Source of the DNA: Sphaeroforma sirkka
Taxonomy: Eukaryota > Opisthokonta > Ichthyosporea > Ichthyophonida
Assembly: GCA_001586965.3 (NCBI GenBank)
Contig: LUCW03001997.1
Span: forward strand, 1 to 27,208
Direction: 5' to 3'
Length of the DNA: 27,208 bases
A model generated the notes under the pieces. The model saw nothing but the letters and a program-made list of their open reading frames with translations. It was not told the DNA's origin and did no database searches. This document shows positions 8,990 through 16,701 of the stretch, in pieces; positions within the stretch are counted from its first letter, which is position 1, and every line of letters begins with the position of its first letter. The translations under genes and the position numbers were made by a program.

Positions 8990-9879
8990 AAAATCAAACA
9001 GACATGGGGAAGGAGTTCACCAACAAGTTAGTGGAGCTTCTGGTCCAGGAAGTGGGGATGCTACATAAGGTGTCTTCACCATATCGACCCCAAGTGCTGG
9101 GCGCGGCAGAACGACGTCACAAGGAGATTACACGTTCTATTCGACAATGCTGTGAGGCAGTTCCCCTTCGATGGGACGAACGCCTTCCGTTTACGATGCT
9201 ATACCAGAACCTTCGGATATCCCGTCGCCATAAGAGTGCACCGTTTAGCGTGTACTTTGGCCGCCGCCATGTTCCGTTCGCCGATTTCACGGACGAGTTA
9301 CCGGATTCTCAGCCGATGACGAATGACACCTGGGCACAACGATTAGACCAGTTACAGGACACTATATTGCCGACCCTCCACCACATTACCAAGAAGTATA
9401 CAGGCAAGCTTACGACGACATTTGACCGCCTGCATGCTCACGACTTGGTACATTTCGACGAAGGAGATGTGGTCATGGTACGATCAGAAGGCCGAACAAC
9501 GAAGGCTATGCGGCCATTGTTTGGACCATATGTAGTCAAAGCTAGACACGGCCAACGTTACGAGTTAGCGAACAAGGATGGTTCCGCCCCACCAGAATTC
9601 AAGACCAAACCGGTACGGGTGGAACTCCTCCGTTTAGTGCATAGACGCACAGACCCACCAATTAACGAAGACTTATGGACCGAAGGAGGGGTTGAGTTTC
9701 GCCATATTATCACACATCGTACGAATGATGAGACGGGGAAATTAGAATACCTGGTGAGATGGCGAGAAGGCGAACCAACGTGGGAAACAGCAGAAGCTTT
9801 TGATGATGCCAACGATATCGCGGCCTACCACAAAGCTTCGCAGACACGGACACGTAAGCGCCAACGTGCACAAGTCTAA
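8803..9879 (+). CDS. pol: Element A integrase core, GPY/F module and chromodomain
   Basis: From about 8965 this frame carries the rest of the integrase. The second catalytic Asp is in TDMGKEF (residue 67) and the Glu in GAAERRHKEI (residue 103), giving the exact DD35E spacing. A GPY/F module (LFGPYVVKA, Gly at residue 241) follows, then a chromodomain from about residue 297: VEFRHIITHR, LEYLVRWREGEPTWE and FDDANDIAAYH. Chromodomains of chromoviruses read histone marks and steer integration. The frame ends at TAA 9877-9879. The part from 9433 on is repeated exactly at 10946-11392. Confidence 0.93.
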   Translation: MGPYSSGLHPDATGVQTQEQLYSSRLRHRHRLFYPSSHTGQDKGNHDTDTHRDFFGEHGFPVKNQTDMGKEFTNKLVELLVQEVGMLHKVSSPYRPQVLGAAERRHKEITRSIRQCCEAVPLRWDERLPFTMLYQNLRISRRHKSAPFSVYFGRRHVPFADFTDELPDSQPMTNDTWAQRLDQLQDTILPTLHHITKKYTGKLTTTFDRLHAHDLVHFDEGDVVMVRSEGRTTKAMRPLFGPYVVKARHGQRYELANKDGSAPPEFKTKPVRVELLRLVHRRTDPPINEDLWTEGGVEFRHIITHRTNDETGKLEYLVRWREGEPTWETAEAFDDANDIAAYHKASQTRTRKRQRAQV

Positions 9880-9909
9880 TACTTTATCTTCAATATAAAT
9901 TTGTTCTCG

Positions 9910-10226
9910 GATATCGAGCTCAAGCTCTGGAGCATAAACCAGCAACTCTAGCTCCCGAGTATAAACCAGCCACTCGAGCTCTTGAGTATAAAAAAGCAAC
10001 GACTCTAGCTCCCGAGTATAAACCAGCAACTCTAGCTCGAGTATAAACCAGCCACTGAGCTCTTGAGTATATAAAAAAGCAGCGACTCTAGCTTCCGAGT
10101 ATAAACCAGCCACTCGAGCTCGCGAGAATAAACGGTTAGCACTCGAGCTCATGAGGGAAAATCGTCAGCGGCTCAAGCTCGCGAGGTTAAATGAGCCACT
10201 CTTGCTTCGGAGTATAACACAGCGAA
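9910..10226 (+). repeat. Array of about 11 short TATA-bearing palindromic repeats (3' UTR of A)
   Basis: Eleven diverged units of 25-31 bp. A typical unit is CTCNAGCTCNNGAG followed by TATAAACCAGC. The first half is a near-palindrome built on GAGCTC/CTCGAG; the second half has TATAAA in six units. The array lies between the chromodomain stop and the polypurine tract, so it is inside the element but outside the LTR. A second version is at 11423-11737. Confidence 0.85.
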
Positions 10227-10427
10227 ATCAATCAAACAACTCCTTGGGCATTGTTTTGAAACAGCGGGTTAATGGTTTGCACGGTTTCTGCCACTAGCAG
10301 TTTTTCTCCGACACAAATACAGTCCTATATTGTACTTGCCAAACTCCTATATGCTGACACAGATGAACAGTAGCTTCAAGAATTCAAACACGACGGGTCG
10401 CTCGAGACGTACACATCGGGTCTCTCT

Positions 10428-10570
10428 AGCTCTCTGCTCTAGCTCTCTGAGTATAAAATGCCAGCACAATGCTCTAGCTCTCTGAGGATAAATGCCAGCA
10501 CAATGCTCTAGCTCTCGAGGATAAATGCCAGTACAATGCTCTAGCTCTCGAGGATAATGCCAGCACATAA
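10428..10570 (+). repeat. Second short tandem array in the 3' UTR of A
   Basis: About four units of roughly 33 bp with the core CTCTAGCTCTC(TG)AGGATAA and ATGCCAGCACAATG. The CTCTAGCTC half resembles the first array, the rest does not. Duplicated at 11936-12068. Confidence 0.8.
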
Positions 10571-10631
10571 GGTACTATGCTATTCTTATCATCTCTGAAA
10601 CTGGCACACTGCTTTGTTCAGTGCTTCAGTT

Positions 10632-10640
10632 TGGGGGGGT
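10632..10640 (+). promoter_or_regulatory. Polypurine tract of element A
   Basis: A run of seven G followed by T directly before the 3' LTR. In Ty3/gypsy elements such a tract primes plus-strand DNA synthesis. The second copy (12132-12140) has eight G. Confidence 0.65.
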
Positions 10641-10888
10641 TGTGGTCAGAATACAAGTACTTATATTTATTTGATTATTTTAGGTTTATTACAAGTTTTA
10701 CAGTTTATCAGAATAATCTGATAAACTGGGTTTTAGGGTTTTGCTGGTTTTACAGCACATGACTAATGACTCATTTAAGAGTCAGTCATTTTAGGATTAC
10801 TGTTTATAATTACTAATAAATGAACAACGTCCCCCTCCCTGAGGAGGGAGAACGTTGAGATACAGTTATCTCGCGTATACTTACTACA
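10641..10888 (+). repeat. 3' LTR of element A (original right end)
   Basis: 248 bp, TG...CA, matching 2329-2574 apart from run-length changes and about one substitution. Followed directly by ACGA, the target duplication. Confidence 0.88.
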
Positions 10889-10945
10889 ACGAGCACATTT
10901 ATAGGTGGCTGGCTAGGAGGAATCAAAACCATGTTGTCATGGATT
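10889..10945. repeat. Duplicated flanking DNA
   Basis: 57 bp of non-element DNA that begins with the target duplication ACGA. It recurs after the second 3' LTR at 12390-12446. Its presence inside the tandem unit shows that the duplication arose after insertion. It supplies the ATG at 10931. Confidence 0.75.
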
Positions 10946-11392
10946 CATGCTCACGACTTGGTACATTTCGACGAAGGAGATGTGGTCATGGTACGATCAG
11001 AAGGCCGAACAACGAAGGCTATGCGGCCATTGTTTGGACCATATGTAGTCAAAGCTAGACACGGCCAACGTTACGAGTTAGCGAACAAGGATGGTTCCGC
11101 CCCACCAGAATTCAAGACCAAACCGGTACGGGTGGAACTCCTCCGTTTAGTGCATAGACGCACAGACCCACCAATTAACGAAGACTTATGGACCGAAGGA
11201 GGGGTTGAGTTTCGCCATATTATCACACATCGTACGAATGATGAGACGGGGAAATTAGAATACCTGGTGAGATGGCGAGAAGGCGAACCAACGTGGGAAA
11301 CAGCAGAAGCTTTTGATGATGCCAACGATATCGCGGCCTACCACAAAGCTTCGCAGACACGGACACGTAAGCGCCAACGTGCACAAGTCTAA
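10931..11392 (+). CDS. Stand-alone GPY/F-chromodomain ORF made by the duplication
   Basis: A 153-codon open frame whose ATG and first five codons come from flanking DNA and whose remainder is the duplicated end of integrase: GPYVVKA near residue 37, chromodomain from about residue 93 with LEYLVRWREGEPTWE. It lacks the catalytic core. The fusion is in frame by chance and the sequence from 10946 is identical to 9433-9879. No promoter is evident. Whether it is expressed is unknown; it could equally be an assembly product. Confidence 0.6.
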   Translation: MLSWIHAHDLVHFDEGDVVMVRSEGRTTKAMRPLFGPYVVKARHGQRYELANKDGSAPPEFKTKPVRVELLRLVHRRTDPPINEDLWTEGGVEFRHIITHRTNDETGKLEYLVRWREGEPTWETAEAFDDANDIAAYHKASQTRTRKRQRAQV

Positions 11393-11422
11393 TACTTTAT
11401 CTTCAATATAAATTTGTTCTCG

Positions 11423-11737
11423 GATATCGAGCTCAAGCTCTGGAGCATAAACCAGCAACTCTAGCTCCCGAGTATAAACCAGCCACTCGAGCTCTTGAGT
11501 ATAAAAGCAACGACTCTAGCTCCCGAGTATAAACCAGCAACTCTAGCTCCCGAGTATAAACCAGCCACTCGAGCTCTTGAGTATAAAAAAAGCAGCGACT
11601 CTAGCTTCCGAGTATAAACCAGCCACTCGAGCTCGCGAGAATAAACGGTTAGCACTCGAGCTCGCGAGGGAAAATCGTCAGCGGCTCAAGCTCGCGAGGT
11701 TAAATGAGCCACTCTTGCTTCGGAGTATAACACAGCG
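11423..11737 (+). repeat. Second copy of the TATA-bearing palindromic repeat array
   Basis: Duplicate of 9910-10226 with small differences: units here are more regular (CTCCCGAG where the first copy has CTCGAG) and A-run lengths differ. About 11 units. Confidence 0.85.
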
Positions 11738-11935
11738 AAATCAATCAAACAACTCCTTGGGCATTGTTTTGAAACAGCGGGTTAATGGTTTGCACGGTTT
11801 CTGCCACTAGCAGTTTTTCTCCGACACAAATACAGTCCTATATTGTACTTGCCAAACTCCTATATGCTGACACAGATGAACAGTAGCTTCAAGAATTCAA
11901 ACACGACGGGTCGCTCGAGACGTACACATCGGGTC

Positions 11936-12068
11936 CTCTAGCTCTCTGAGGTAAAATGCCAGCACAATGCTCTAGCTCTCTGAGGATAAATGCCAGCACA
12001 ATGCTCTAGCTCTCGAGGATAAATGCCAGTACAATGCTCTAGCTCTCTCGAGGATAATGCCAGCACAT
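11936..12068 (+). repeat. Second copy of the 33-bp array
   Basis: Duplicate of 10428-10570, about one partial unit shorter. Confidence 0.78.
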
Positions 12069-12140
12069 AAGGTACTATGCTATTCTTATCATCTCTGAAA
12101 CTGGCACACTGCTTTGTTCAGTGCTTCAGTTGGGGGGGGT

Positions 12141-12389
12141 TGTGGTCAGAATACAAGTACTTATATTTATTTGATTATTTTAGGTTTATTACAAGTTTTA
12201 CAGTTTATCAGAATAATCTGATAAACTGGGTTTTAGGTTTTGCTGGTTTACAGCACATGACTAATGACTCATTTAAGAGTCAGTCATTTTAGGATTACTG
12301 TTTATAATTACTAATAAATGAACAACGTCCCCTCCCTGAGGAGGGAGAACGTTGAGATACAGTTATCTCGCGTATACTTACTTACTACA
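12141..12389 (+). repeat. Duplicated 3' LTR of element A
   Basis: 249 bp, preceded by eight G. It has an extra CTTA near its end compared with the other LTRs. Followed by ACGA and the same flank as 10889-10945. Confidence 0.87.
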
Positions 12390-12447
12390 ACGAGCACATT
12401 TATAGGTGGCTGGCTAGGAGGAATCAAAACCATGTTGTCATGGATTC

Positions 12448-13388
12448 TAACAACTCTGATCCTGTCCTATTCTTAGTAGATTATCTTGCTCTGAGATTAA
12501 TACCGAATTATACTATAGGTTTGTACCATCAACCAATTCATGCCTGAGACCCTCTCTCATGGTACTCCCATTAATCAGAGATTCCCAAAGTGTCATTTTC
12601 AGGTATCAGATTGGTGTCGTTCCTATATTTTGTACAATTCTCATTTCAGTGGAAAAACCAATTTATATTTGGAAAACCACCCAATTGTCACACAGTAGAG
12701 TCCCATACTATACTGAGTACTGTCGTATGTATAGAATCTTGAATATCGCAGTTCTTGTTTATGTCCAATTCGTTAAACGTATTCCAGTATTATAAGTATA
12801 AACGTTAATACGTTTATAAAATACGTTAACTGTGCAGTGACTTTAATGAGCCAGTGTTGCTGGAAATCTCATAAGAGATGCTCAAAATTCAGGCAAGCTA
12901 TTGAAATCTGATAAGTTCAATGAGCTTAAAAGAGGTGATAAGATTAAGTTAGTACCAGATTTAGGCGACGGTAGCGTGTCTGAAACTGGTATTGATATGC
13001 AAATATGATAGTCGTACGATAAATGATATGTTGCGCAGCAGCAAAGGCATACGCCACAGCAATAGCTGCAACAAAATCCAAGAACAAAAAAACGATGCCG
13101 AGGAAGGGCCTAAGTGGACTGTAAATGATTGCTATCGTCTTGCTCATGTAATTGCTGATTCTTAGTCATTCCAACAATGGTGTAGTTAAAAAAGATGGCA
13201 TATATGGCGAGCATGGCATTTTTTACTACTCTATTCAATGGTCACTTGAACGTTTACACGGTGTCCATTTATGGTGGGGTTAGATCCACTGATAGTAAGT
13301 AATTTAAGCATCTGATGGATAAGGATATCAATCAGCTTCCATGACCAACGGCAGCTAAGATTGCGGCCAAGGATTGTAAAATTAAGAA
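12448..13388. other. Unassigned DNA between elements A and B
   Basis: No gene is recognisable. A 9-bp perfect hairpin with a TAAT loop is at 12797-12818. From about 12964 to 13165 one plus-strand frame stays open for some 66 codons and looks coding (KWTVNDCYRLAHVIAD near 13115-13159), then stops at TAG; I do not recognise the family. Part of this may be the 5' portion of element C, since C gag appears immediately to the right. Confidence 0.4.
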
Positions 13389-13452
13389 GGACTTTTATAT
13401 TGTGCGCTGTGCCAGCTACATGCTTATACCGATAAGTTTCAACAGCTGTTAC
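13389..13452 (+). pseudogene. gag: Element C gag fragment left of the B insertion
   Basis: A short open stretch ending at the insertion point of element B. It is in the same frame as the gag-like sequence that resumes at 25204 once B and one copy of the 4-bp target duplication are ignored. It contains a Y-x3-F-x2-L pattern usual in Ty3/gypsy Gag just before the conserved GL block. Upstream of 13389 the frame is closed by stops. Confidence 0.5.
13449..13452. repeat. Target-site duplication of element B (left)
   Basis: TTAC before the 5' LTR; the same four bases follow the 3' LTR at 25200-25203. Confidence 0.8.
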
Positions 13453-14049
13453 TGTAGAAATACGGCCTCCGGTCAGTCTAAAATATCAAGATCAATTGAG
13501 ATAATACATTGGTTTTTATTCGTATTTTAAATAATTTAGTACAAGCTCTTTTTCCAATATTTCCAAAGTGTTCTAAATTCACTTTGATGGCTCCAATAGC
13601 CTGAGTATTTGATATGACTCATCTACTTGGACCTATTTGAGACATTAGTAGATGTAGGATATTATAAACTAAATTTTATAATCTCCGAACTACTACTTAT
13701 AGATTTTGGTCCTCCCGCCAATCTCCAAAATCCAATAAGTCTTTTTCTCTTTTTTTAACTTTTCTTCAGATGGAACTTCATTTATATCAGCTAATGTATT
13801 AACGTGACTTACGTTATTATGTCTATTTACAAATTAGGCAAGTGGTCATGAACACTTAGTACTTCTAGTGAAAATTATTCAATAAAGAACAGCTAGAGGT
13901 ACGCCCTGTGTGATCGAGGATATTTAGGCTCTTAACAAGAGGCAGTCCCGATCATTCTTACACAAGCTACCACTGCTAAATCCTAACTGACTAAATTGTA
14001 TTTTAGTCTAATACAGTTTGAAACCTAGTAATTTCCATCGAAGTTTACA
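13453..14049 (+). repeat. 5' LTR of element B
   Basis: 597 bp, TGTAG...TTACA, matching 24605-25199. Differences are nearly all transitions. No TATA box stands out clearly. Confidence 0.9.
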
Positions 14050-14129
14050 TATTTTTCAGTTATTTAGTAGTTACAGTAGTGTACTGCCTCTAGACTGTCT
14101 AACATCGATTTACTATCCAGCAAATACTA

Positions 14130-14841
14130 TGGCTAAGGGTACTTCTAAAACAAGGGAGCCGCTAGCTCTAAGCCTGCTAAGCCTGCCGAGGTTCCTGAGG
14201 TCCCTGTGGAAACACCTAGCCTGTCTGGAGTTGAGCCTGCCGAGGAAACTGTTGGGGAAGCCAATTCTGAGGTTGGTACAGAGGATTATTCTGAGGATGA
14301 CTCGTCGGATCCTAAAGCCTTGGAAGAAGAGGTATCTACTACCGCGGAAAGGCTCGCCAGCGTCCGTGTATCACCTAGGAGTGAAGCTCAGGACCCCAGC
14401 TTGCCCCCCCCTGACCACGTGCCGTCAAATATTGGGGATAAACGTCGAAAGGCTGGAAAATTCGTGGATACGAATGTCGGGGACATTATAACACCACATC
14501 TAAAGGACACTCCAGCACAAATCCGGAGTGAAAAGGAAGTATTGGACCTGTCCGAAAATTTTGGTTTCGCCATCGATGGAGAAGCCATTCCATTCAGCTC
14601 AAATCTTGGGGCCGAGGCTGAGGACGCCATAACTCGACAACGAGTGGTTGGATCCTCTCAATCTCGACGCCAATTGAACCGCACTGAAGCGCTCTTGAAG
14701 GAGCTAGCGGCAGCAGCAGTTGTGGACCCCTCTATCGTGTCCCACTTGGCTGATATTCTTCCTATACCGAAGAAAAAAAAATTCGGGCCAAGTTTCGAAC
14801 CCGAGACCTACTGGTTTACCAGCCAGTACGTGTACCACTAA
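14130..14841 (+). pseudogene. gag: Element B gag, N-terminal part (copy 1, interrupted by tRNA-like insert)
   Basis: The ATG at 14130 is the first plausible Gag start after the LTR. Its frame closes unless the A-run 14147-14150 changes length, after which a long frame rich in Pro, Glu, Ser and Ala runs to about 14780 (for example PAEETVGEANSEVGTEDYSE and RRQLNRTEALLKELAAAAVV). Acidic N-terminus and a following helical segment fit Gag. The frame then runs into the antisense tRNA-like insert and stops at 14839-14841. Downstream Gag resumes in another frame near 14850. Only the part from 14555 on is repeated in copies 2 and 3. Confidence 0.6.
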
Positions 14842-14845
14842 GCCA
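14782..14845 (-). repeat. tRNA-like (SINE-type) insert, copy 1
   Basis: On the minus strand there is a perfect Pol III A box TGGCTTAGTGG (14835-14845) and a near-perfect B box GGTTCGAAACT (14791-14801), 33 nt apart. A run of nine T on that strand follows and would act as a Pol III terminator. The T arm pairs, with G-U pairs; an anticodon-like ACTGG/CCAGT stem has an 8-nt loop; the acceptor stem does not pair. It is therefore tRNA-derived and not a working tRNA gene. It lies antisense within gag. Confidence 0.55.
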
Positions 14846-15846
14846 GTTACCACTGGTGAGAGAGGAAATATTTCAAAATTTAATCTCTATAGCTCTGATG
14901 CTACCATTGACCATCTTCTTGACAAACCTAACCTTGTCAGAGGATATGATCGTATGGAACTCGATGAGACTTACCATCCTCGTAATATCGACCCTCATTT
15001 GCCAACTAACCCTGGTAATCACGATTTTGGCAATCGCTACACCAGTACCTCGTTAGAGAGTTCCCGCTCTAATCCTGAGGATGAGGAAGTGAGAACCAGA
15101 CATACTTGTCTCAGGCTATTACGCTCTGGTATGCAAGTCCTTGAGGACCGTCTATTGAATGACTCTGATCTTGACGATAGGAAAGCGGATAACATTCGCT
15201 ATCTAATCGATAACAAGAGAAAGGAAATAGACACCATTTTGGCACTAGCAGCCCGTAGCACTGAGCATGAGCCTCGTGAACGCTTAGAACCAAGCTTTAT
15301 AAAGCAGCTAGGTAACGCGCAGGCTGAGGTCGATTTCTCTACTAATGAGAGTACAGTGGAGACACTGAAGGCCTTTGACCAACTTAAGGAGTCTGCCAGC
15401 CTTAGGGATAAGCAGATGATGAATGCCTTTATTCATTTCTGTGAGCCAGGTGAATGGCGAACTATCTTGAAGGCTCATGAGCCCAACTGGAAAGCCCTAC
15501 CCTGGCACCAGTTGCGTGATAATATACTTAACACCTTTTTGAAGATGCACGTGACCGTGAACTTCTAGAGTCTCGCAAGTTCTTTGCGAACGATACCACT
15601 ATTCGAGGTGCTCTAGCTCATATGACACATATGAATACTCGGATGGGTGGTCGTACCTATACTGGCGGATATTTATTAATTTGTCAGATGATGGAGACTC
15701 TGGGAGCTAACCTCTTTAAGAAAGTCAATGATGACATCATCGCCTATGGTGATTTGCGATCTATGCCTTGGTCTGTCTTTGAGAAGATAGTTCACAAGCA
15801 TAAGTACTTAGTACCACGAGCTACACCCAGCCCACTAAGCGACTAA
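14846..15846 (+). pseudogene. gag: Element B gag, capsid-like part (copy 1)
   Basis: Continues Gag after the tRNA-like insert (from about KPVTTGERGN). The region holds charged helical sequence, a WKALPWHQLRDNILN block and MTHMNTRMGGRTYTGGYLLI. The frame breaks at the T-run 15536-15540 (five T; copy 3, with six, is open through this point). It ends at TAA 15844-15846, followed by C, and the knuckle region lies in the next frame. No Gag domain family was recognised with certainty; the role is inferred from position. Confidence 0.65.
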
Positions 15847-15847
15847 C

Positions 15848-16132
15848 ACTGCGCGTAGTACAAAGAAACCTCGCACTACTACTGGAGGGGGTACTGGCTC
15901 TACTTCTACCGAACCGAAAGGTGAAAAGAAGGTGAGAGCGCCTTGCAAGAAGTGTGGTTACAACCTCACAAAACGTAATGGCAAGTGGAATGGTAGACAC
16001 GACCCTGTTAAGTGTGCACCAGGCAAGCCAGATTTTGGACACTATATGAAAGAGTGTGCTACTTGCAAGGGTACTAACGGTTGGCACAAAGAGGATTGCA
16101 AGGACTTACCGGACGTCCAAGATAAGCACTGA
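15848..16132 (+). CDS. gag: Element B nucleocapsid-like double Cys/His domain (copy 1)
   Basis: Thr/Ser/Lys-rich linker, then two Cys/His clusters: C-x2-C-x14-H-x4-C (from CKKCGYNLTK) and C-x2-C-x6-H-x3-C (ECATCKGTNGWHKEDC). Both depart from the classical retroviral spacing but would each bind zinc. Lies +1 relative to the capsid-like frame, directly after its TAA. Ends in TGA (16130-16132), after which the same frame continues into protease. Confidence 0.7.
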   Translation, partial: TARSTKKPRTTTGGGTGSTSTEPKGEKKVRAPCKKCGYNLTKRNGKWNGRHDPVKCAPGKPDFGHYMKECATCKGTNGWHKEDCKDLPDVQDKH

Positions 16133-16141
16133 CAGTACCAT

Positions 16142-16690
16142 ATGTGTGCACTAGAGCAAGATTATGAGAAAGTGTTCAATAAAATCCATACCAAAGGAGA
16201 TGAACGTATCTTTCAAGCAGTTTTCGTAAATGGAGAAAAAGTTATGGCACTATTTGATCCAGGGGCTGAAGTCTCTGCTATCTCACCCCGAGTAGCCTAC
16301 GCTACAGATATGGCTGTCCATAACGAAACAACTGATTAAATCTTGGGAAATGGCAAAGTTACTACTTGCGAACAAGCCATTGACTATGCACACATAATGC
16401 TGTCAGATAGAAGAGAAGTGAAGACTCACCTAATCGTTACTGACATGTCTCAGAAATACGATTTAATTATAGGTATGACTGATCTTCTCAGTTTAGGTAT
16501 AACACTCACTGGTCTGCCTAATGGGCTAGACCTGAATAAAGATCAGTCAGATGATAATATGTTAAAGATACCTAAACCTCCGGAAGGTGAAGCAAAGGAT
16601 ATGATTCCGCAAAAAATTTTGGTTTCGCCATCGATGGAGAAGCCATTCCATTCAGCTCAAATCTTGGGGCCGAGGCTGAGGACGCCATAA
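16142..16690 (+). pseudogene. pol: Element B aspartic protease (copy 1) with internal stop
   Basis: Retropepsin-like: VMALFDPGAEVSAIS carries the active-site triplet as D-P-G (16256-16264), with Pro in place of the usual Thr or Ser. The second block YDLIIGMTDLLSLGI ends the domain. An in-frame TAA at 16337-16339, just after NETTD, splits it in all three copies. After about 16610 the frame runs into the start of the next tandem unit, so copy 1 is cut from its RT. Confidence 0.8.
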
Positions 16691-16701
16691 CTCGACAACG
16701 A

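Larger units (their letters stand above)
2329..12389 (+). mobile_element. Element A: Ty3/gypsy chromodomain LTR retrotransposon with Dam-like domain
   Basis: A full-length LTR retrotransposon bounded by near-identical LTRs that start TGTGGTCAG and end TTACTACA, with a 4-bp target duplication ACGA at 2325-2328, 10889-10892 and again 12390-12393. The order is leader, gag, protease, RT, RNase H, methyltransferase-like domain, integrase with GPY/F module, chromodomain, 3' UTR arrays, polypurine tract, LTR. The RT-RNase H-integrase order and the chromodomain place it in Ty3/gypsy (chromovirus-like). The original right end is 10888. The stretch to 12389 is a second tandem copy of the 3' part. LTRs differ mainly by run lengths and about one substitution, so insertion was recent. 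Coding frames change several times, often in homopolymers. The sequence after the 5' LTR does not show the TGG start of a normal tRNA primer site. Confidence 0.9.
9433..12447 (+). repeat. Tandem duplication of the 3' part of element A plus flank (2 x 1.51 kb)
   Basis: Unit one starts at CATGCTCACGACTTGG (9433) and unit two at the same sequence at 10946, a period of 1513 bp. Each unit holds the integrase C-terminus, both arrays, polypurine tract, LTR and 57 bp of flanking DNA. Homology at the junction is at most one or a few bases. The coding part is identical in both units; the arrays differ by small indels. Confidence 0.88.

Noticed and set aside
9742..10152. Minus-strand ORF with repeated YTRELEWL-like units across the 3' UTR array
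   Set aside because: It is a translation of the short tandem repeats and overlaps the chromodomain antisense; no start context or family resemblance.
9910..10570. Possible CRISPR array from regularly spaced repeats
   Set aside because: Units are contiguous tandem repeats without unique spacers and lie inside a eukaryotic retrotransposon.
14782..14845. Functional tRNA gene on the minus strand
   Set aside because: The acceptor stem does not pair and the anticodon loop has eight bases; only the Pol III boxes and T arm are good.
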